Positions 17,662 through 27,090 are shown, counted from the stretch's first letter. The stretch is DNA of 64,000 bases from Sinorhizobium chiapasense (GCF_036488675.1 NZ_CP133152.1:1550001-1614000); one strand, 5' to 3'. Made by a program: numbers and translations. Notes: generated from the letters alone by a model not told the origin.

Positions 17662-19068
17662 CTATCCCGCTTTCAGTGCCAGGCGTTTGCCGGTTGCGAT
17701 CAGCCGCGCCGCCGCATAGGTCTGGGTAACGATCTCCGGAACGAGGTCGATGTCGGGGAGGCTACCCACGCCGAGCGGCCCGATCGCAAAGAGGTTTGGC
17801 GTGCGGCCGCCGCTGCCGAGCACTTCTCCGGTGGGGCTGACGGCAATGCCGAGTTCAAGCTCGTCCGGCATGGCCAATCCGCCGGCAAAAAGGCTCTGGA
17901 ACAATGGTGCCTGGAGGTCCGGTGCCGAGCAGCGGCAGTCGATCACCTGATCGGCCCGCAGCAATTCCTCCATAGGCTGGCCGGACCAGCGGACCATCAG
18001 TCCTTCCGGCACGCGCCGCCCGGCCCATCCGCGGCAGAGCACGGTTCGCCCTTCGGCGAGCTCCTGCCGCAGACGAGCGTGCACGGCCGCCGGCAGGCGG
18101 TTTCTGTGGCTGTCGTAGATGGCACGCAGATGCCGGTTGAACTGGCGCTTCTCCCGCGCGGGAAGTGCCTGCCAGAGCGAACGGGCGCGGCGGCGAAGCC
18201 CGTTCATCGCCGATTGCCAGCTCTGTCCCCTGACCTCGGCATCGGCGCAGGCCTTGCGGACGAACCGGACGATCTCCCTGAGGGTCGACGGCATCGGGTC
18301 GACCGGGAAGCTCGGCGCCGCCGACAGGCGCGTATGCGTCTGCGGCAGGAAGCCATGCCGCGACACCAACGTGATCCTGCCGGCGTAGCCGCTGTTGCGC
18401 ATCTGAAACAACTGGTCCACGACGCGAATGCCGCTGCCGAGCAGGACCGCGTGGCGCGGATCGACGAGCCGGCGGGCTCTCACGACGGGCCGCTCGTCAT
18501 CGGGAATCTCGACGTTGCGGGCCCTGACGCCAAAGCCCGTCGCGAGTACGACGACATCGCTTTCGTCGGTTCCGCCATCGTGAACGAGCGCGAAGCGGCC
18601 TGTGGCGAGCTTGCGCAGGCCGTGGACCGGCTCATGAGAAAACCTCACTGTGATATCGGACCGGCGCGCAAGCGTCTCGGAAAAGCGCTGATGCACATAG
18701 TCGCTGAAAATGCCCTTGGGCACGAAAATCTGCTGGAAGCCTGGGATGGCCGCCGGCACCGCAGCACGAAATTCGCCGTTGGCGCAAAGCCAGTCGTTGA
18801 AGTCGTCGGGTTGCCCGGCGGCAACCGACAGATCACGCACGCGGCTATTGAGGATCTCCATGCTCTGCGCCGACGACAGGGCCTGGCCACCGCTGATCGA
18901 CGGGTGCGGATCGTACATGGTCAAATGAAAGGAGACGCGGACCGACTTCATGAGCGCGATCGCCATCATGATGCCCGAAAATCCACGCCCGACGATGGCG
19001 ATCTCGGGCTTCGACGACAGGCCGGCCACCGTAGGCGACTTCGCTGCAAACAATCCGTGCACAGTCAT
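17662..19068 (-). CDS. FAD/NAD(P)-binding oxidoreductase of unknown substrate
   Basis: A 468-residue flavoprotein. The N-terminal dinucleotide-binding motif is IAIVGRGFSGIMMA and a second Rossmann-like segment is VVVLATGFGVR, as in the FAD-NAD(P)-binding (NAD_binding_9/HcnB-like) group often annotated only as hypothetical. A C-terminal ATG-type motif is PNLFAIGPLGVGSL. ATG at 19068 follows AAGGAGCTCAC, which decides the start over the longer frame. It reads away from the SfnB-like gene, about 635 bp off. Substrate unknown. Confidence 0.8.
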   Translation of the reverse strand: MTVHGLFAAKSPTVAGLSSKPEIAIVGRGFSGIMMAIALMKSVRVSFHLTMYDPHPSISGGQALSSAQSMEILNSRVRDLSVAAGQPDDFNDWLCANGEFRAAVPAAIPGFQQIFVPKGIFSDYVHQRFSETLARRSDITVRFSHEPVHGLRKLATGRFALVHDGGTDESDVVVLATGFGVRARNVEIPDDERPVVRARRLVDPRHAVLLGSGIRVVDQLFQMRNSGYAGRITLVSRHGFLPQTHTRLSAAPSFPVDPMPSTLREIVRFVRKACADAEVRGQSWQSAMNGLRRRARSLWQALPAREKRQFNRHLRAIYDSHRNRLPAAVHARLRQELAEGRTVLCRGWAGRRVPEGLMVRWSGQPMEELLRADQVIDCRCSAPDLQAPLFQSLFAGGLAMPDELELGIAVSPTGEVLGSGGRTPNLFAIGPLGVGSLPDIDLVPEIVTQTYAAARLIATGKRLALKAG

Positions 19069-19703
19069 GTGAGCTCCTTTGCGCCCGGCGCGGCCGGACC
19101 AGTCATGGGCAACCCCTACGCAGGACCTTGAGACACACAAATAGCTGCCGTTTGAATTTTCAGGGAAGTCTAGACAACATGCCGTACGCCTTCCGGAAGT
19201 CTCCGCTCCTTTGGCTGGCCATCCTTATACGGCATAGTCTATCAAGTTAGTATTTTATGACAAAGGGGCCGATCATCAAGCATTTTGTTCAGTCGCTCAT
19301 CTAAAGCGGACGCCGCCGAAGAACGCAGCCGGCTCTTTCCGATTGAAATCAAACCACGATTACTCCCTCGTCAGCAGTGCACAGAACGACCTCGGCCGTT
19401 GGGTGATCACAGCGTTGTCTGCTGCAACCGGGCAGATATTTGGCGGATGAAAGAAAACGCTTCATGCTTCATACTATGAAAGAGCATCGACGCGAGCGAA
19501 GCAAAGAAAGTTCGATATCCATAAATTCTATAGAACAAGTTTTCTTACTCGGTGTAAGATGATCGTTCAGTGATACGGTCCAACGTCGGGCGGTCGCGGA
19601 AAATGAGAGGCGGCTTCCGCCGGCAGCGAAGTTCTTGGGATCGATCGCGATGGTCCTGGATTAAAGCGATCCAGGACCTATTTGCGGTCCACGGAGGATC
19701 GAT
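19069..19703. other. 635-bp intergenic region without a recognisable gene
   Basis: This interval separates the divergent FAD-protein and SfnB-like genes and is more AT-rich than its surroundings, notably around 19240-19300 and 19470-19560. It must hold both promoters. I see no convincing coding frame, no member of the repeat families and no clear operator palindrome. Confidence 0.6.
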
Positions 19704-20921
19704 ATGGGAACCATCTCGCAGTTCGCCGAGAAGGCGAGGCCGCCCGCGCAGCGCATCGAGAGCGAAGAAGAGGCCCTGTCGGTCGCGAGGGAGCTGGCAA
19801 GCCGCTTTGCCGAACGTGCGAGCGAACGCGACCTCGAACGCGTTCTTCCCTATGAGGAACTGGATCAGCTTGCGCAATCCGGCCTGCTGGCGATCAGCGT
19901 TCCATCCGACTACGACGGGATCGATGTTTCGAACGCCGTGCTTGCCGAGGTCGCTGCGATCCTGTCGGAGGCCGACAGTTCGATCGGCCAGATTCCCCAG
20001 AACCACTTCTATGTGCTGGAGGCGCTCCGTCACGACGGGACGGAGGAGCAGAAGAAGTTCTTTTTCGGCCGCGCGCTTGCCGGCGACCGTTTCGGCAATG
20101 CGCTTGCCGAAACCGGGACGAAGACCGGCGGCCACTACAATACGCGCCTTAGCGAAGACGGTGCCGGTTATCGCATAAATGGCCGCAAGTATTATTCGAC
20201 CGGTGTTCTCTTTGCCGATTGGATCGCCGTTTTTGCACTCGATCCCGCTGACCAGCTCACCATGTCTTTCGTCCCGCGCGGCACCGACGGGGTCCAGATC
20301 ATCGACGACTGGGACAGTTTCGGGCAGCGCGTCACCGGCAGCGGCACGACCGTTTTGCAGAACGTCTATGTGGCTGCCGGATCCGTCGTCAGGCATCATC
20401 GCGGCTTCGAACGCCCCGGCACCATCGGTTCCGTCGGCCAGATCATCCATGCTGGCGTTGATCTCGGGATCGCGCGTGCCGCCTTCCGGGAAACCGTCGA
20501 CTTCGTCCGCAACAAGGCCCGGCCCTGGATCGACACTGGCGTCGAGCGCGCGTCGGAGGATCCGCTGACGATCGCCCGGATCGGCGAGATCGCCATCCGC
20601 CTGGAAGCGGCGTCGGCGGTCGTCGAGCATGCGGGAAAAAAGGTCGACGTCGCCCAAATCGATCCGACCGAGCAGCACGCGACCGAAGCAAGCCTCGCCG
20701 TCGCCGCTGCCAAAGTGCTGACGACCGAGGTCGCGCTTGACGCCAGCAACACGCTTTTCGAGCTTGCCGGCACTGCGTCGACGAAGGTCGCGCTCAATCT
20801 CGACCGCTATTGGCGCAACGCGCGCACACACACGCTGCACGATCCCGTGCGGTGGAAATATCACGTCGTCGGCAATTACCACCTCAACGACGTCAAGCCG
20901 CCGCGCAATGGCTCGCTTTGA
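19704..20921 (+). CDS. SfnB/DszC-like acyl-CoA dehydrogenase-fold flavin monooxygenase
   Basis: A 405-residue protein of the acyl-CoA dehydrogenase fold. It most resembles the SfnB family (sulfur acquisition oxidoreductase) and DszC-type flavin-dependent monooxygenases. Supporting stretches are IGQIPQNHFYVLEALR, the flavin-contact GNALAETGTKTGG, and the C-terminal RYWRNARTHTLHDPVRWKYHVVG typical of SfnB. Family members help release sulfur from organosulfur compounds and need FMNH2 from a separate reductase; none is adjacent here. GGAGGATCGAT precedes the ATG. The convergent neighbour is an Rrf2 regulator. Confidence 0.85.
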   Translation: MGTISQFAEKARPPAQRIESEEEALSVARELASRFAERASERDLERVLPYEELDQLAQSGLLAISVPSDYDGIDVSNAVLAEVAAILSEADSSIGQIPQNHFYVLEALRHDGTEEQKKFFFGRALAGDRFGNALAETGTKTGGHYNTRLSEDGAGYRINGRKYYSTGVLFADWIAVFALDPADQLTMSFVPRGTDGVQIIDDWDSFGQRVTGSGTTVLQNVYVAAGSVVRHHRGFERPGTIGSVGQIIHAGVDLGIARAAFRETVDFVRNKARPWIDTGVERASEDPLTIARIGEIAIRLEAASAVVEHAGKKVDVAQIDPTEQHATEASLAVAAAKVLTTEVALDASNTLFELAGTASTKVALNLDRYWRNARTHTLHDPVRWKYHVVGNYHLNDVKPPRNGSL

Positions 20922-20990
20922 GATTGGTTGAAGTCCGCGGGTGTCGGGTCTAAGAATTCCCCGGATCAACGCATAGGGATCGGCAAATGG

Positions 20991-21446
20991 TCAGCCGGCT
21001 TCGCTGCGAAGCGGCGCCACGATCTCTTCCTTCTCGCCGGCGGCAAACTGTTCGAGCGTCATGTTGTCGAGGATTCCTGCGATGGCATCGCGTACGACCA
21101 CCATCGAGCGCCGCACCTGACAGGTTTCCGGATCGCGACAGTCGTCGCAGGCCTCGAAGGCCGTGCGGCTGGCGCAGCGGATCGGCGCGAGCGGGCCATC
21201 GAGCGTGCGGATCACCTGGCCGACGCGGATTTCGGCCGCCGGACGCGCCAGCGAATAGCCTCCCCCGGGCCCCTTCTTGGAGCGAAGGAACCCGGCGTTC
21301 CGGAGTTCCAGCATGATCGTGTCGAGGAATTTCTTCGGCAAATTGTTTCGGACGGCGATATCGGTGATGAAGGCCGTCTCGCCCGGCTGCAGCTGGGCAA
21401 GGTCAACCATTGCCTTCAGACCGTATTTTCCTTTTTTTGTCAGCAT
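20991..21446 (-). CDS. Rrf2-family Fe-S transcriptional regulator
   Basis: A 151-residue Rrf2 regulator: N-terminal winged helix (LTKKGKYGLKAMVDLAQL, then FITDIAVRNNLPKKFLDTIML and the wing KGPGGGYSLARP). The cysteine-rich loop is C-x8-C-x2-C-x5-C (RCASRTAFEACDDC, then PETC), which could hold a 2Fe-2S or 4Fe-4S cluster as in IscR, RirA or NsrR. The spacing differs from RirA as I remember it. ATG at 21446 (MLTKKGKYG) is the family start; the 14-residue extension is rejected. Targets unknown; sulfur or iron status is plausible from the neighbours. Confidence 0.85.
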   Translation of the reverse strand: MLTKKGKYGLKAMVDLAQLQPGETAFITDIAVRNNLPKKFLDTIMLELRNAGFLRSKKGPGGGYSLARPAAEIRVGQVIRTLDGPLAPIRCASRTAFEACDDCRDPETCQVRRSMVVVRDAIAGILDNMTLEQFAAGEKEEIVAPLRSEAG

Positions 21447-21921
21447 GAGACATCGCTTTCGAGAAAGACGTTTGCCGTCGCCCGACACACCGGGCGTCGC
21501 GCCGGCTCATACGTTTACTGGGGCATGTTAGATATGGATTATATAGATCAGCCCCATTGCGGCGGCAAGAAATCATTCAGTTCCCAGATAGATTTACTGT
21601 GAAGCTCCCGAATAGTCGTGACAGCGCTCATTCGCTTCGAACGACATTGGCGGCGACCAGCGCTCGGGATGGCCGGAACGCCTGCAATTGGGGCACAGCA
21701 GGCGCCTCCACGCCGCCACTCAGGCGCGGAGTGCAATCTTGAGAAGGCGTGTAAGGATTTCCCGCCAGGAACCGCGATGTTTCAAAGGGTTACAGAATTT
21801 TACCGTTTCAACGACCGCGAAATACCAGCGCCGGCTCCACCTCTTGCCGGCCGCGAGCAGTGAAGGCGCGCCGGAAAAGCCGTGCGCCCTTGAAGAGGTC
21901 CTCGATCTCGCTGGCCGGCGG
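21447..21921. other. 475-bp intergenic region
   Basis: It lies between the Rrf2 gene start and the end of the ABC importer operon. An AT-rich patch with a partial palindrome ATATGGATTATAT at about 21533-21545 is a candidate promoter/operator of the Rrf2 gene. A CGCCTGC/GCAGGCG hairpin (21679-21704) may end the ABC operon transcript. No coding frame looks real. Confidence 0.5.
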
Positions 21922-22683
21922 TCAGGCGGTCTGGATGGAATCGTCGACGATGACGACGGGGCGGCCCAGCGAGCATGCCTCGACGCGGGCTTCGACCCGA
22001 TAGACGGTTTTCAGCATTTCCGCGGTGATGACCGAATGTGTCGGGCCGCTCGCCACGACCGATCCGTTGCTGATCACGATGGTGTCGTCGCAATAGCGCA
22101 GCGCGTGGTTGAGGTCGTGCAGGGCGATCAGCACCGCCATCCCGGATTGCGCCGACAACCGCTTCATGAAGCCGAGCACCTCGATCTGACGGAAGAGATC
22201 GAGCGCCGACGTTGGCTCGTCCATCAGCAGGACTTCCGGCTTGCGCACCAGCGCCTGCGCGATCGAGACGAGTTGGCGCTGGCCGCCGGACAGTTCGCCG
22301 AGACCGCGGAAGGCCAGGTCATCGATCCTGAGCGCCGCAAGCACCCGATCGATTTCCGCAAGCTCGGCGTCCTTGACCTTCCAGCCGGATCCCTGCTTGG
22401 CCGACAGCAGTACCGACTCGTAGACGGTCAGCACTGCGTTCGCCCCCGTGTCCTGCGGCATATAACAGATCGCCTCCGGACCCTTGGCCGTATCGGAGAG
22501 ATGGACGAGGCCAGGGCCGGCGGCAAGGCCGGCGATGCGCTTGAAGAGCGTCGATTTGCCGGCGGCATTCGGACCGATGACGGCGGTCAGGCGGCCGCCT
22601 CTCAGCGTTCCGGTGTTGATGTCGGACAGCACCACGCACCGACCGTATGTCGCTCCGACATCCTTGAGCGTCAGCGCTACCAT
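21922..22683 (-). CDS. Iron-type ABC importer, ATP-binding protein (FecE/FepC-like)
   Basis: A 253-residue ATPase with Walker A GPNAAGKST, signature LSGGQ, Walker B VLLMDEP and H-loop ALHDLNHAL. The sequence belongs to the FecE/BtuD group that drives uptake of ferric siderophores, haem or cobalamin. It is the last gene of the operon and overlaps the permease gene by 7 nt. Confidence 0.92.
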   Translation of the reverse strand: MVALTLKDVGATYGRCVVLSDINTGTLRGGRLTAVIGPNAAGKSTLFKRIAGLAAGPGLVHLSDTAKGPEAICYMPQDTGANAVLTVYESVLLSAKQGSGWKVKDAELAEIDRVLAALRIDDLAFRGLGELSGGQRQLVSIAQALVRKPEVLLMDEPTSALDLFRQIEVLGFMKRLSAQSGMAVLIALHDLNHALRYCDDTIVISNGSVVASGPTHSVITAEMLKTVYRVEARVEACSLGRPVVIVDDSIQTA

Positions 22684-23747
22684 GACCGTCTCCTGTTGGT
22701 GAAAATCAGCACGAAGAAGAAGGGAACGCCGACGAGCGCCGTGATGATGCCGATCGGCAGCACCGCGCCGGGGATGAGCATCTTGCTGACGACGGACGTC
22801 ACCGAAAGCAGAAGCGCACCGCAGAGAACGGAAGCCGGCAGGAAGAAGCGCTGATCCTCGCCGACCAGCATGCGGGCGATATGCGGTCCCACGAGACCGA
22901 CGAAACCGATGGTGCCGACGAAGGAGACGGGGATTGCCGCAAGCAGGCTGACCGTCAGCATGGTTTCGAGCCTCAGGCGCCGGACATTGATGCCGAAGCT
23001 CGCCGCCTTGTCGTCGCCGAGTCTCAGCGCCGTCAGCGCCCAGGCATGGCGCGCAAAGAGCGGCACGGCCAGGACGAGCACGGCGCCGGTGATCGAGACC
23101 TTGGGCCAGGTCGCCTTGGTGAGGCTCCCCATGGTCCAGAACACGACGGCGGCGAGCGCCTGCTCGGACGCCAGATATTCAAGCAGCGACAGCGCCGCAT
23201 TGAAGGTGAAGACGAGAGCAATGCCGATGAGCACGATCGTTTCGACGGTCACGCCGCGCATGGTCGAGGCGAAATGGATGAAGAGTGCCGCCACCATCGC
23301 CATCAGGAAGGCGTTGATCGGCACCATGTAGTGGACCGCGACGGGAAAGATCGCCACGCCGGCGACGAGGCCAAGCGCCGCGCCGAAGCCGGCGGCAGCG
23401 GAAATGCCGAGCGTGAAGGGGCTCGCCAGCGGGTTGGCAAGAATCGTCTGCATCTGCGCGCCCGCGACCGAGAGCGACGCACCGACGGTGACCGCCATCA
23501 GCGCAATCGGCATGCGGATGTCCCAGATCACCACGCGAAGCTGGTCGCCGACCGTCTCCGGGCGGAACAGGGCCGCGAGCACATCGGCGAGCGGATAGTT
23601 CGCCGGCCCGAGCGCCATGTCGACCGCCACCGACACGAAGAGCGCCGTGACGAGACAGGAGATCAGCAGCAACCGGCGCAGGACGAGGGCGCGGTAACGC
23701 CCGCGCCCCTCAATGCCGGAGAATTCCCCCACGGCCGCGACCATCAT
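22677..23747 (-). CDS. Iron-type ABC importer, FecCD permease
   Basis: A 356-residue polytopic protein with about ten hydrophobic helices and FecCD landmarks: ANPLASPFTLGISAAAGFGAALG near the middle and GTIGFVGLVGPHIARMLVG before the C-terminal helices. Two ATG codons stand at the start (23747 and 23744); either overlaps the stop of the binding-protein gene. A single permease implies a homodimeric channel. Confidence 0.92.
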   Translation of the reverse strand: MMVAAVGEFSGIEGRGRYRALVLRRLLLISCLVTALFVSVAVDMALGPANYPLADVLAALFRPETVGDQLRVVIWDIRMPIALMAVTVGASLSVAGAQMQTILANPLASPFTLGISAAAGFGAALGLVAGVAIFPVAVHYMVPINAFLMAMVAALFIHFASTMRGVTVETIVLIGIALVFTFNAALSLLEYLASEQALAAVVFWTMGSLTKATWPKVSITGAVLVLAVPLFARHAWALTALRLGDDKAASFGINVRRLRLETMLTVSLLAAIPVSFVGTIGFVGLVGPHIARMLVGEDQRFFLPASVLCGALLLSVTSVVSKMLIPGAVLPIGIITALVGVPFFFVLIFTNRRRSW

Positions 23748-24883
23748 TCACCCCCTTGGGGAAGCGAGACGAAATAGCCCGGCCGATAGGCGACCGGCAG
23801 GAATTTCTCGTGGAACTCGCGGAACGTGCGCTCCGGATCGATGTCGGCAAAAAGCTCCGGGTGGAACCACTTGGCAAATTGCTGGATCGGCACGAACTCG
23901 TAGGGTGCACCGTAGAACTGGTGCCAGACGGCATGCACCCTGCCCTCCTTCACCGCCTTGAGCGTGGTGAAGCCCGGACGCTGCATCAGCGCCGCCAGCC
24001 TTTCCCGAGCCGCGGCCGGATCGGCGCCGCGGCCGACATTCACGAACTGGTTGATGTCGGACTCGGCCGCCCAGTTGCTGCCGGTGACGATCACATGGTC
24101 CGGATCGGCGACGACGAGTTGTTCAGGATTGAGGTCAACGAAGGTTGTTGTGGCCACATCCGAGCCGATATTGTGGCCGCCCGCCTTTTCCACCATCTCG
24201 CCGAAATTGGCAGGCCCGAAGGTCCTGCAGCAGGCGGTTTCACCGGTTATGCCGGGCGAGCGCTCGATGAAGACCTTCGGGCGCTTAATCGCACCGGCTG
24301 CCGCCAGACGATCGGTCACCAGCGCGATTTGGGCTTGGCGCCAGGCGATGAACTCCTTGGCCTGCGCCTCCGCGCCAAAAAGCGCCGCGAGAATTTCGAC
24401 GGATTTTTCGCTGTTCTTGGCCGGGTCGACGCGGAAGTCGAGAAAAACAACGGCGATACCGGCCGCGGCCGCCTTCTCGATGAAGCCTGCCTCCTCGACC
24501 GCCTGCTGCGCTTCGAGATTCAGCGTCAGCACGTCCGGCTTCAGCGCAATTGCCGCTTCCAGGCTGAAATCGCCGCTCGGGATATAGCCGAACAGCGGCA
24601 GGTCCGCGATCGCCGGAAAGCGCTCGCGATAGGCGGCGTAGGAATCCGGATCCTTCTTGATCAGGTCATCACGCCAGCCGACGATCGTGTCGAAGACGTG
24701 CTCGCCCTTCAGTGCCGCTGCCACATGAATCTGCCGCGCCTCGCCAAGCAGCACCCGCTTGGCCGGGAGGTCGAGTTCGACCCGGCGGCCGGTAACATCG
24801 GTGATCTCTGCGGCGATCGCCGGTGCAGCGATGAGCGCTGCCACGGCGACCAGCGCCGGGAGAAGTTTCTTGAACAGCGACAT
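23744..24883 (-). CDS. Periplasmic iron-complex binding protein, paralogue 1
   Basis: A 379-residue substrate-binding protein with a signal peptide (MSLFKKLLPALVAVAALIAAP...AIA|AE). The two lobes begin at EITDVTGRRVELDLPAKRVL and the stretch HAVWHQFYGAPYEFVPIQQF lies near the C-terminus, as in the TroA/FepB-like fold. A vicinal Cys-Cys sits in ACCRTFGPANFGEMV. It is closely related along its whole length to the next gene upstream. ATG at 24883 is chosen because AAGAGG precedes it and the signal peptide begins there. Confidence 0.9.
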   Translation of the reverse strand: MSLFKKLLPALVAVAALIAAPAIAAEITDVTGRRVELDLPAKRVLLGEARQIHVAAALKGEHVFDTIVGWRDDLIKKDPDSYAAYRERFPAIADLPLFGYIPSGDFSLEAAIALKPDVLTLNLEAQQAVEEAGFIEKAAAAGIAVVFLDFRVDPAKNSEKSVEILAALFGAEAQAKEFIAWRQAQIALVTDRLAAAGAIKRPKVFIERSPGITGETACCRTFGPANFGEMVEKAGGHNIGSDVATTTFVDLNPEQLVVADPDHVIVTGSNWAAESDINQFVNVGRGADPAAARERLAALMQRPGFTTLKAVKEGRVHAVWHQFYGAPYEFVPIQQFAKWFHPELFADIDPERTFREFHEKFLPVAYRPGYFVSLPQGGE

Positions 24884-24939
24884 AGGCAAACCTCTTGATA
24901 GGAGCGCCGGAGCCTCAATTCCCTCCGGCGCCCGAACCA

Positions 24940-26073
24940 TTATTGACCGACATTCAGCGAAACGAAGTAGCCGCCCTTGTAAGGCAGCGGCAGGAAGCGC
25001 TCATGCAGTTCCTTGAACGTCGCCTCGGGATCGAGATCCTTGAAAAGGTCCGGATGCAGCCACTTGGCGATCTGCTGCACGGCGACGAACTGATAGGGAT
25101 TGTTGTAGAACTGGTGCCAGATGGCATGGACGTTGCCGTCCTTGACCGCCTTGACTCCCGTGAAGGCCGGGCGCTTGGTCAGGTTTTCGAGCTTGCGACG
25201 TGCTTCCGTCTCGTCGGCGCCATAACCGACGCCGACCCAGGCGCCGCCGGGAACGTAACCCTGCCAGTTGCCGCCGGTAATGATGATCTGATCGGGGTTC
25301 GCGGCGATGATCTGCTCCGGATTGACCGTGCCGAACGTCCCCGGGATGATGTCCTTCGCCATGTTCACGCCACCGGCGAACTCGACCATCTTGCCGAAAT
25401 TCTCATTGCCGAAGGACATGCAGCAATCGTCGGAATAGCCGCCGGCGCGTTCGACAAAGACCAGCGGCTTTTTCGCGTCGGCCTTGGCGAGCACATCGGT
25501 CACCTTGGCGATGTTGTCCGCGCGGAACTTGATGAACTCCTCGGCCTTTTCCTCCTTGCCGATGAGCTTGCCCATGATGCGCATGCTCGGTTCGGTGTTT
25601 TCCATCGGCTTCTCGCGGAAATCGACGTAGACGAGCGGAATGCCGACCTTGCCGAGCTTTTCGATGTAGCCGGCCTCCTCCGTCGCCGTCTTGGCGTCGA
25701 CATTCATCAGCACGACGTCCGGCTTCAGCGCCACGGCCTGCTCGATGTCGAAGGTTCCGTCCTTCATGCCGCCGAAAGTGGGCAGCTTGCCGATATCGGG
25801 ATATTTGGCGAGATAGGCGGCATAGCTTTCCGGGTCGGCCTTTGTGAGGTCGTCACGCCAGCCGACAACGCGCTTGAAAGGCTCTTCCCGGTCGAGCGCG
25901 CCAAGGAAATAGATCTGGCGCCCCTCGCCGAGAATCACATGCTCGACCGGCACCTCGACCTCGACGTCCCGTCCCGTCACGTCTCTGACCTTGACCGTTT
26001 CAGCCAATGCCGGGGCCGAAAAAAGGATGCAAAAACCCATGGCGGCGGTGGCCACCCTGTTGAAAAGCCTCAT
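24940..26073 (-). CDS. Periplasmic iron-complex binding protein, paralogue 2
   Basis: A 377-residue binding protein with signal peptide MRLFNRVATAAMGFCILFSA...ALA|ET. It is a clear paralogue of the 379-residue protein: both share the VTGR-V-E-V opening, ILGEGRQIYFLGAL, VVGWRDDLTKADPESYAAY, a Cys-Cys (DCCMSFGNENFGKMV) and HAIWHQFYNNPYQFVAVQQ. It is the first gene of the operon, 44 bp behind a perfect TGA-N9-TCA operator. Two binding proteins with one permease suggest uptake of two related iron complexes or a two-protein relay. Confidence 0.9.
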   Translation of the reverse strand: MRLFNRVATAAMGFCILFSAPALAETVKVRDVTGRDVEVEVPVEHVILGEGRQIYFLGALDREEPFKRVVGWRDDLTKADPESYAAYLAKYPDIGKLPTFGGMKDGTFDIEQAVALKPDVVLMNVDAKTATEEAGYIEKLGKVGIPLVYVDFREKPMENTEPSMRIMGKLIGKEEKAEEFIKFRADNIAKVTDVLAKADAKKPLVFVERAGGYSDDCCMSFGNENFGKMVEFAGGVNMAKDIIPGTFGTVNPEQIIAANPDQIIITGGNWQGYVPGGAWVGVGYGADETEARRKLENLTKRPAFTGVKAVKDGNVHAIWHQFYNNPYQFVAVQQIAKWLHPDLFKDLDPEATFKELHERFLPLPYKGGYFVSLNVGQ

Positions 26074-26116
26074 TGTTCTTCGCTCCGCTGAAAAATCTGC
26101 GCGATCTAATATTTCA

Positions 26117-26131
26117 TGACTTTATCAGTCA
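26117..26131. promoter_or_regulatory. Candidate RirA iron-responsive operator (TGA-N9-TCA)
   Basis: TGACTTTATCAGTCA is a perfect TGA-N9-TCA palindrome whose outer five bases also pair (TGACT/AGTCA). This is the published consensus of the iron-responsive operator bound by RirA in rhizobia. It lies 44 bp upstream of the importer operon and about 150 bp upstream of the divergent methyltransferase gene, in an AT-rich patch that fits a promoter. Confidence 0.75.
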
Positions 26132-26157
26132 ACATTTATCTTTTAGAACGCTTCCAA

Positions 26158-26270
26158 ACATCATGCATGTCGCCCGAAAGTGTGCAGCGGTTTAGGGGCA
26201 ACGACATGCATGAAAAGCAAGAGGTAAAGCGCGTCGCATATTCCGTATGCTTGCAGCGCGCTTTGTCGGA
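26158..26270. repeat. Hairpin-forming intergenic repeat-like sequence
   Basis: The stretch holds AAAGCGCG (26226-26233) and its complement CGCGCTTT (26257-26264) with further pairing inside, plus GACATGCATGAAAAGCA. This type of RIME-like hairpin is frequent between rhizobial genes. It lies before the methyltransferase start and argues that the longer upstream reading frame is not translated. Confidence 0.5.
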
Positions 26271-26280
26271 CGGGGACGAT

Positions 26281-27090
26281 ATGAGCGACGTGGCTGAGCG
26301 GCGGAACTATAACCTTCGCGACGAAATCAAGGCCTATTGGTCGGAGCGCGCGGCAACCTTCGACCTTTCTCCCGGACACGAGATTTTCTCGGAGGAAGAG
26401 CGTGCGGCGTGGCACCGGCTGATGCGGCGCCATCTCGGTGAGGGCGAAGGCCGCCTGGCGCTGGACCTCGCAAGCGGCACCGGCGTCGTCTCGCACCTGC
26501 TTGACGACCTCGGCTTCCGGGTGACCGGCCTCGACTGGGCCGAACCCATGCTCGAGCGGGCGCGCAGCAAGGCGCGCGAGCGCCGGCGCAGGATTTCCTT
26601 CCGCATGGGCGATGCCGAAAACACGATGGAGCCGGACGATCACTACGATGCGGTGGTCAACCGGCATCTGGTCTGGACGCTGGTCGACCCGGCCGCAGCT
26701 TTCGCGGAATGGCTGCGCGTCTTGAAGCCGGGCGGCACGCTGCTCATCGTCGACGGCGACTTCGTCAACTCGACCGCGCTGGAGCGGCTGTTCTCGAAGC
26801 TCAGCGCCTGGGGGCAGCGCGCCGGGCTTCTAAAAGCGGACACCCCATCCGGCTCCCGCCGAATGATGGAGACACACAGGAGCATCCTCTCGCGTGTCCA
26901 TTTCTCGCAAGGCGCGCGAGCCGAAGCAGTGGTCGACATTCTTCGGAAGGCTGGATTTGTCGATGTCGAGATCGATACCGATCTCAGCGAAATCCATCGG
27001 ACGCAGGCGAGAAACTGGAATGTCTTCAAGGCGCTCGCACGCAAGAGCCAGCACCGCTACGCGATCCGCGCAAGCAAGCCGTCGAGCTGA
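26281..27090 (+). CDS. Class I SAM-dependent methyltransferase
   Basis: A 269-residue methyltransferase. Motif I is ALDLASGTGVVSHLL, motif II/III is VTGLDWAEPMLERAR, followed by ISFRMGDAENTMEPDDHYD and VLKPGGTLLIVDGD. The substrate cannot be read from sequence; this is the Methyltransf_11/25 group. The ATG at 26281 is chosen because the region before it contains a repeat hairpin and the family fold begins at YWSERAATFD. It diverges from the iron importer across the RirA-type operator, so joint iron control is likely. Similar methyltransferases occur beside siderophore importers, but the chemistry is unknown. Confidence 0.82.
   Translation: MSDVAERRNYNLRDEIKAYWSERAATFDLSPGHEIFSEEERAAWHRLMRRHLGEGEGRLALDLASGTGVVSHLLDDLGFRVTGLDWAEPMLERARSKARERRRRISFRMGDAENTMEPDDHYDAVVNRHLVWTLVDPAAAFAEWLRVLKPGGTLLIVDGDFVNSTALERLFSKLSAWGQRAGLLKADTPSGSRRMMETHRSILSRVHFSQGARAEAVVDILRKAGFVDVEIDTDLSEIHRTQARNWNVFKALARKSQHRYAIRASKPSS

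Noticed and set aside
26116..26280. N-terminal extension of the methyltransferase
   Set aside because: It covers the iron operator and a hairpin repeat; the family fold starts after 26281.
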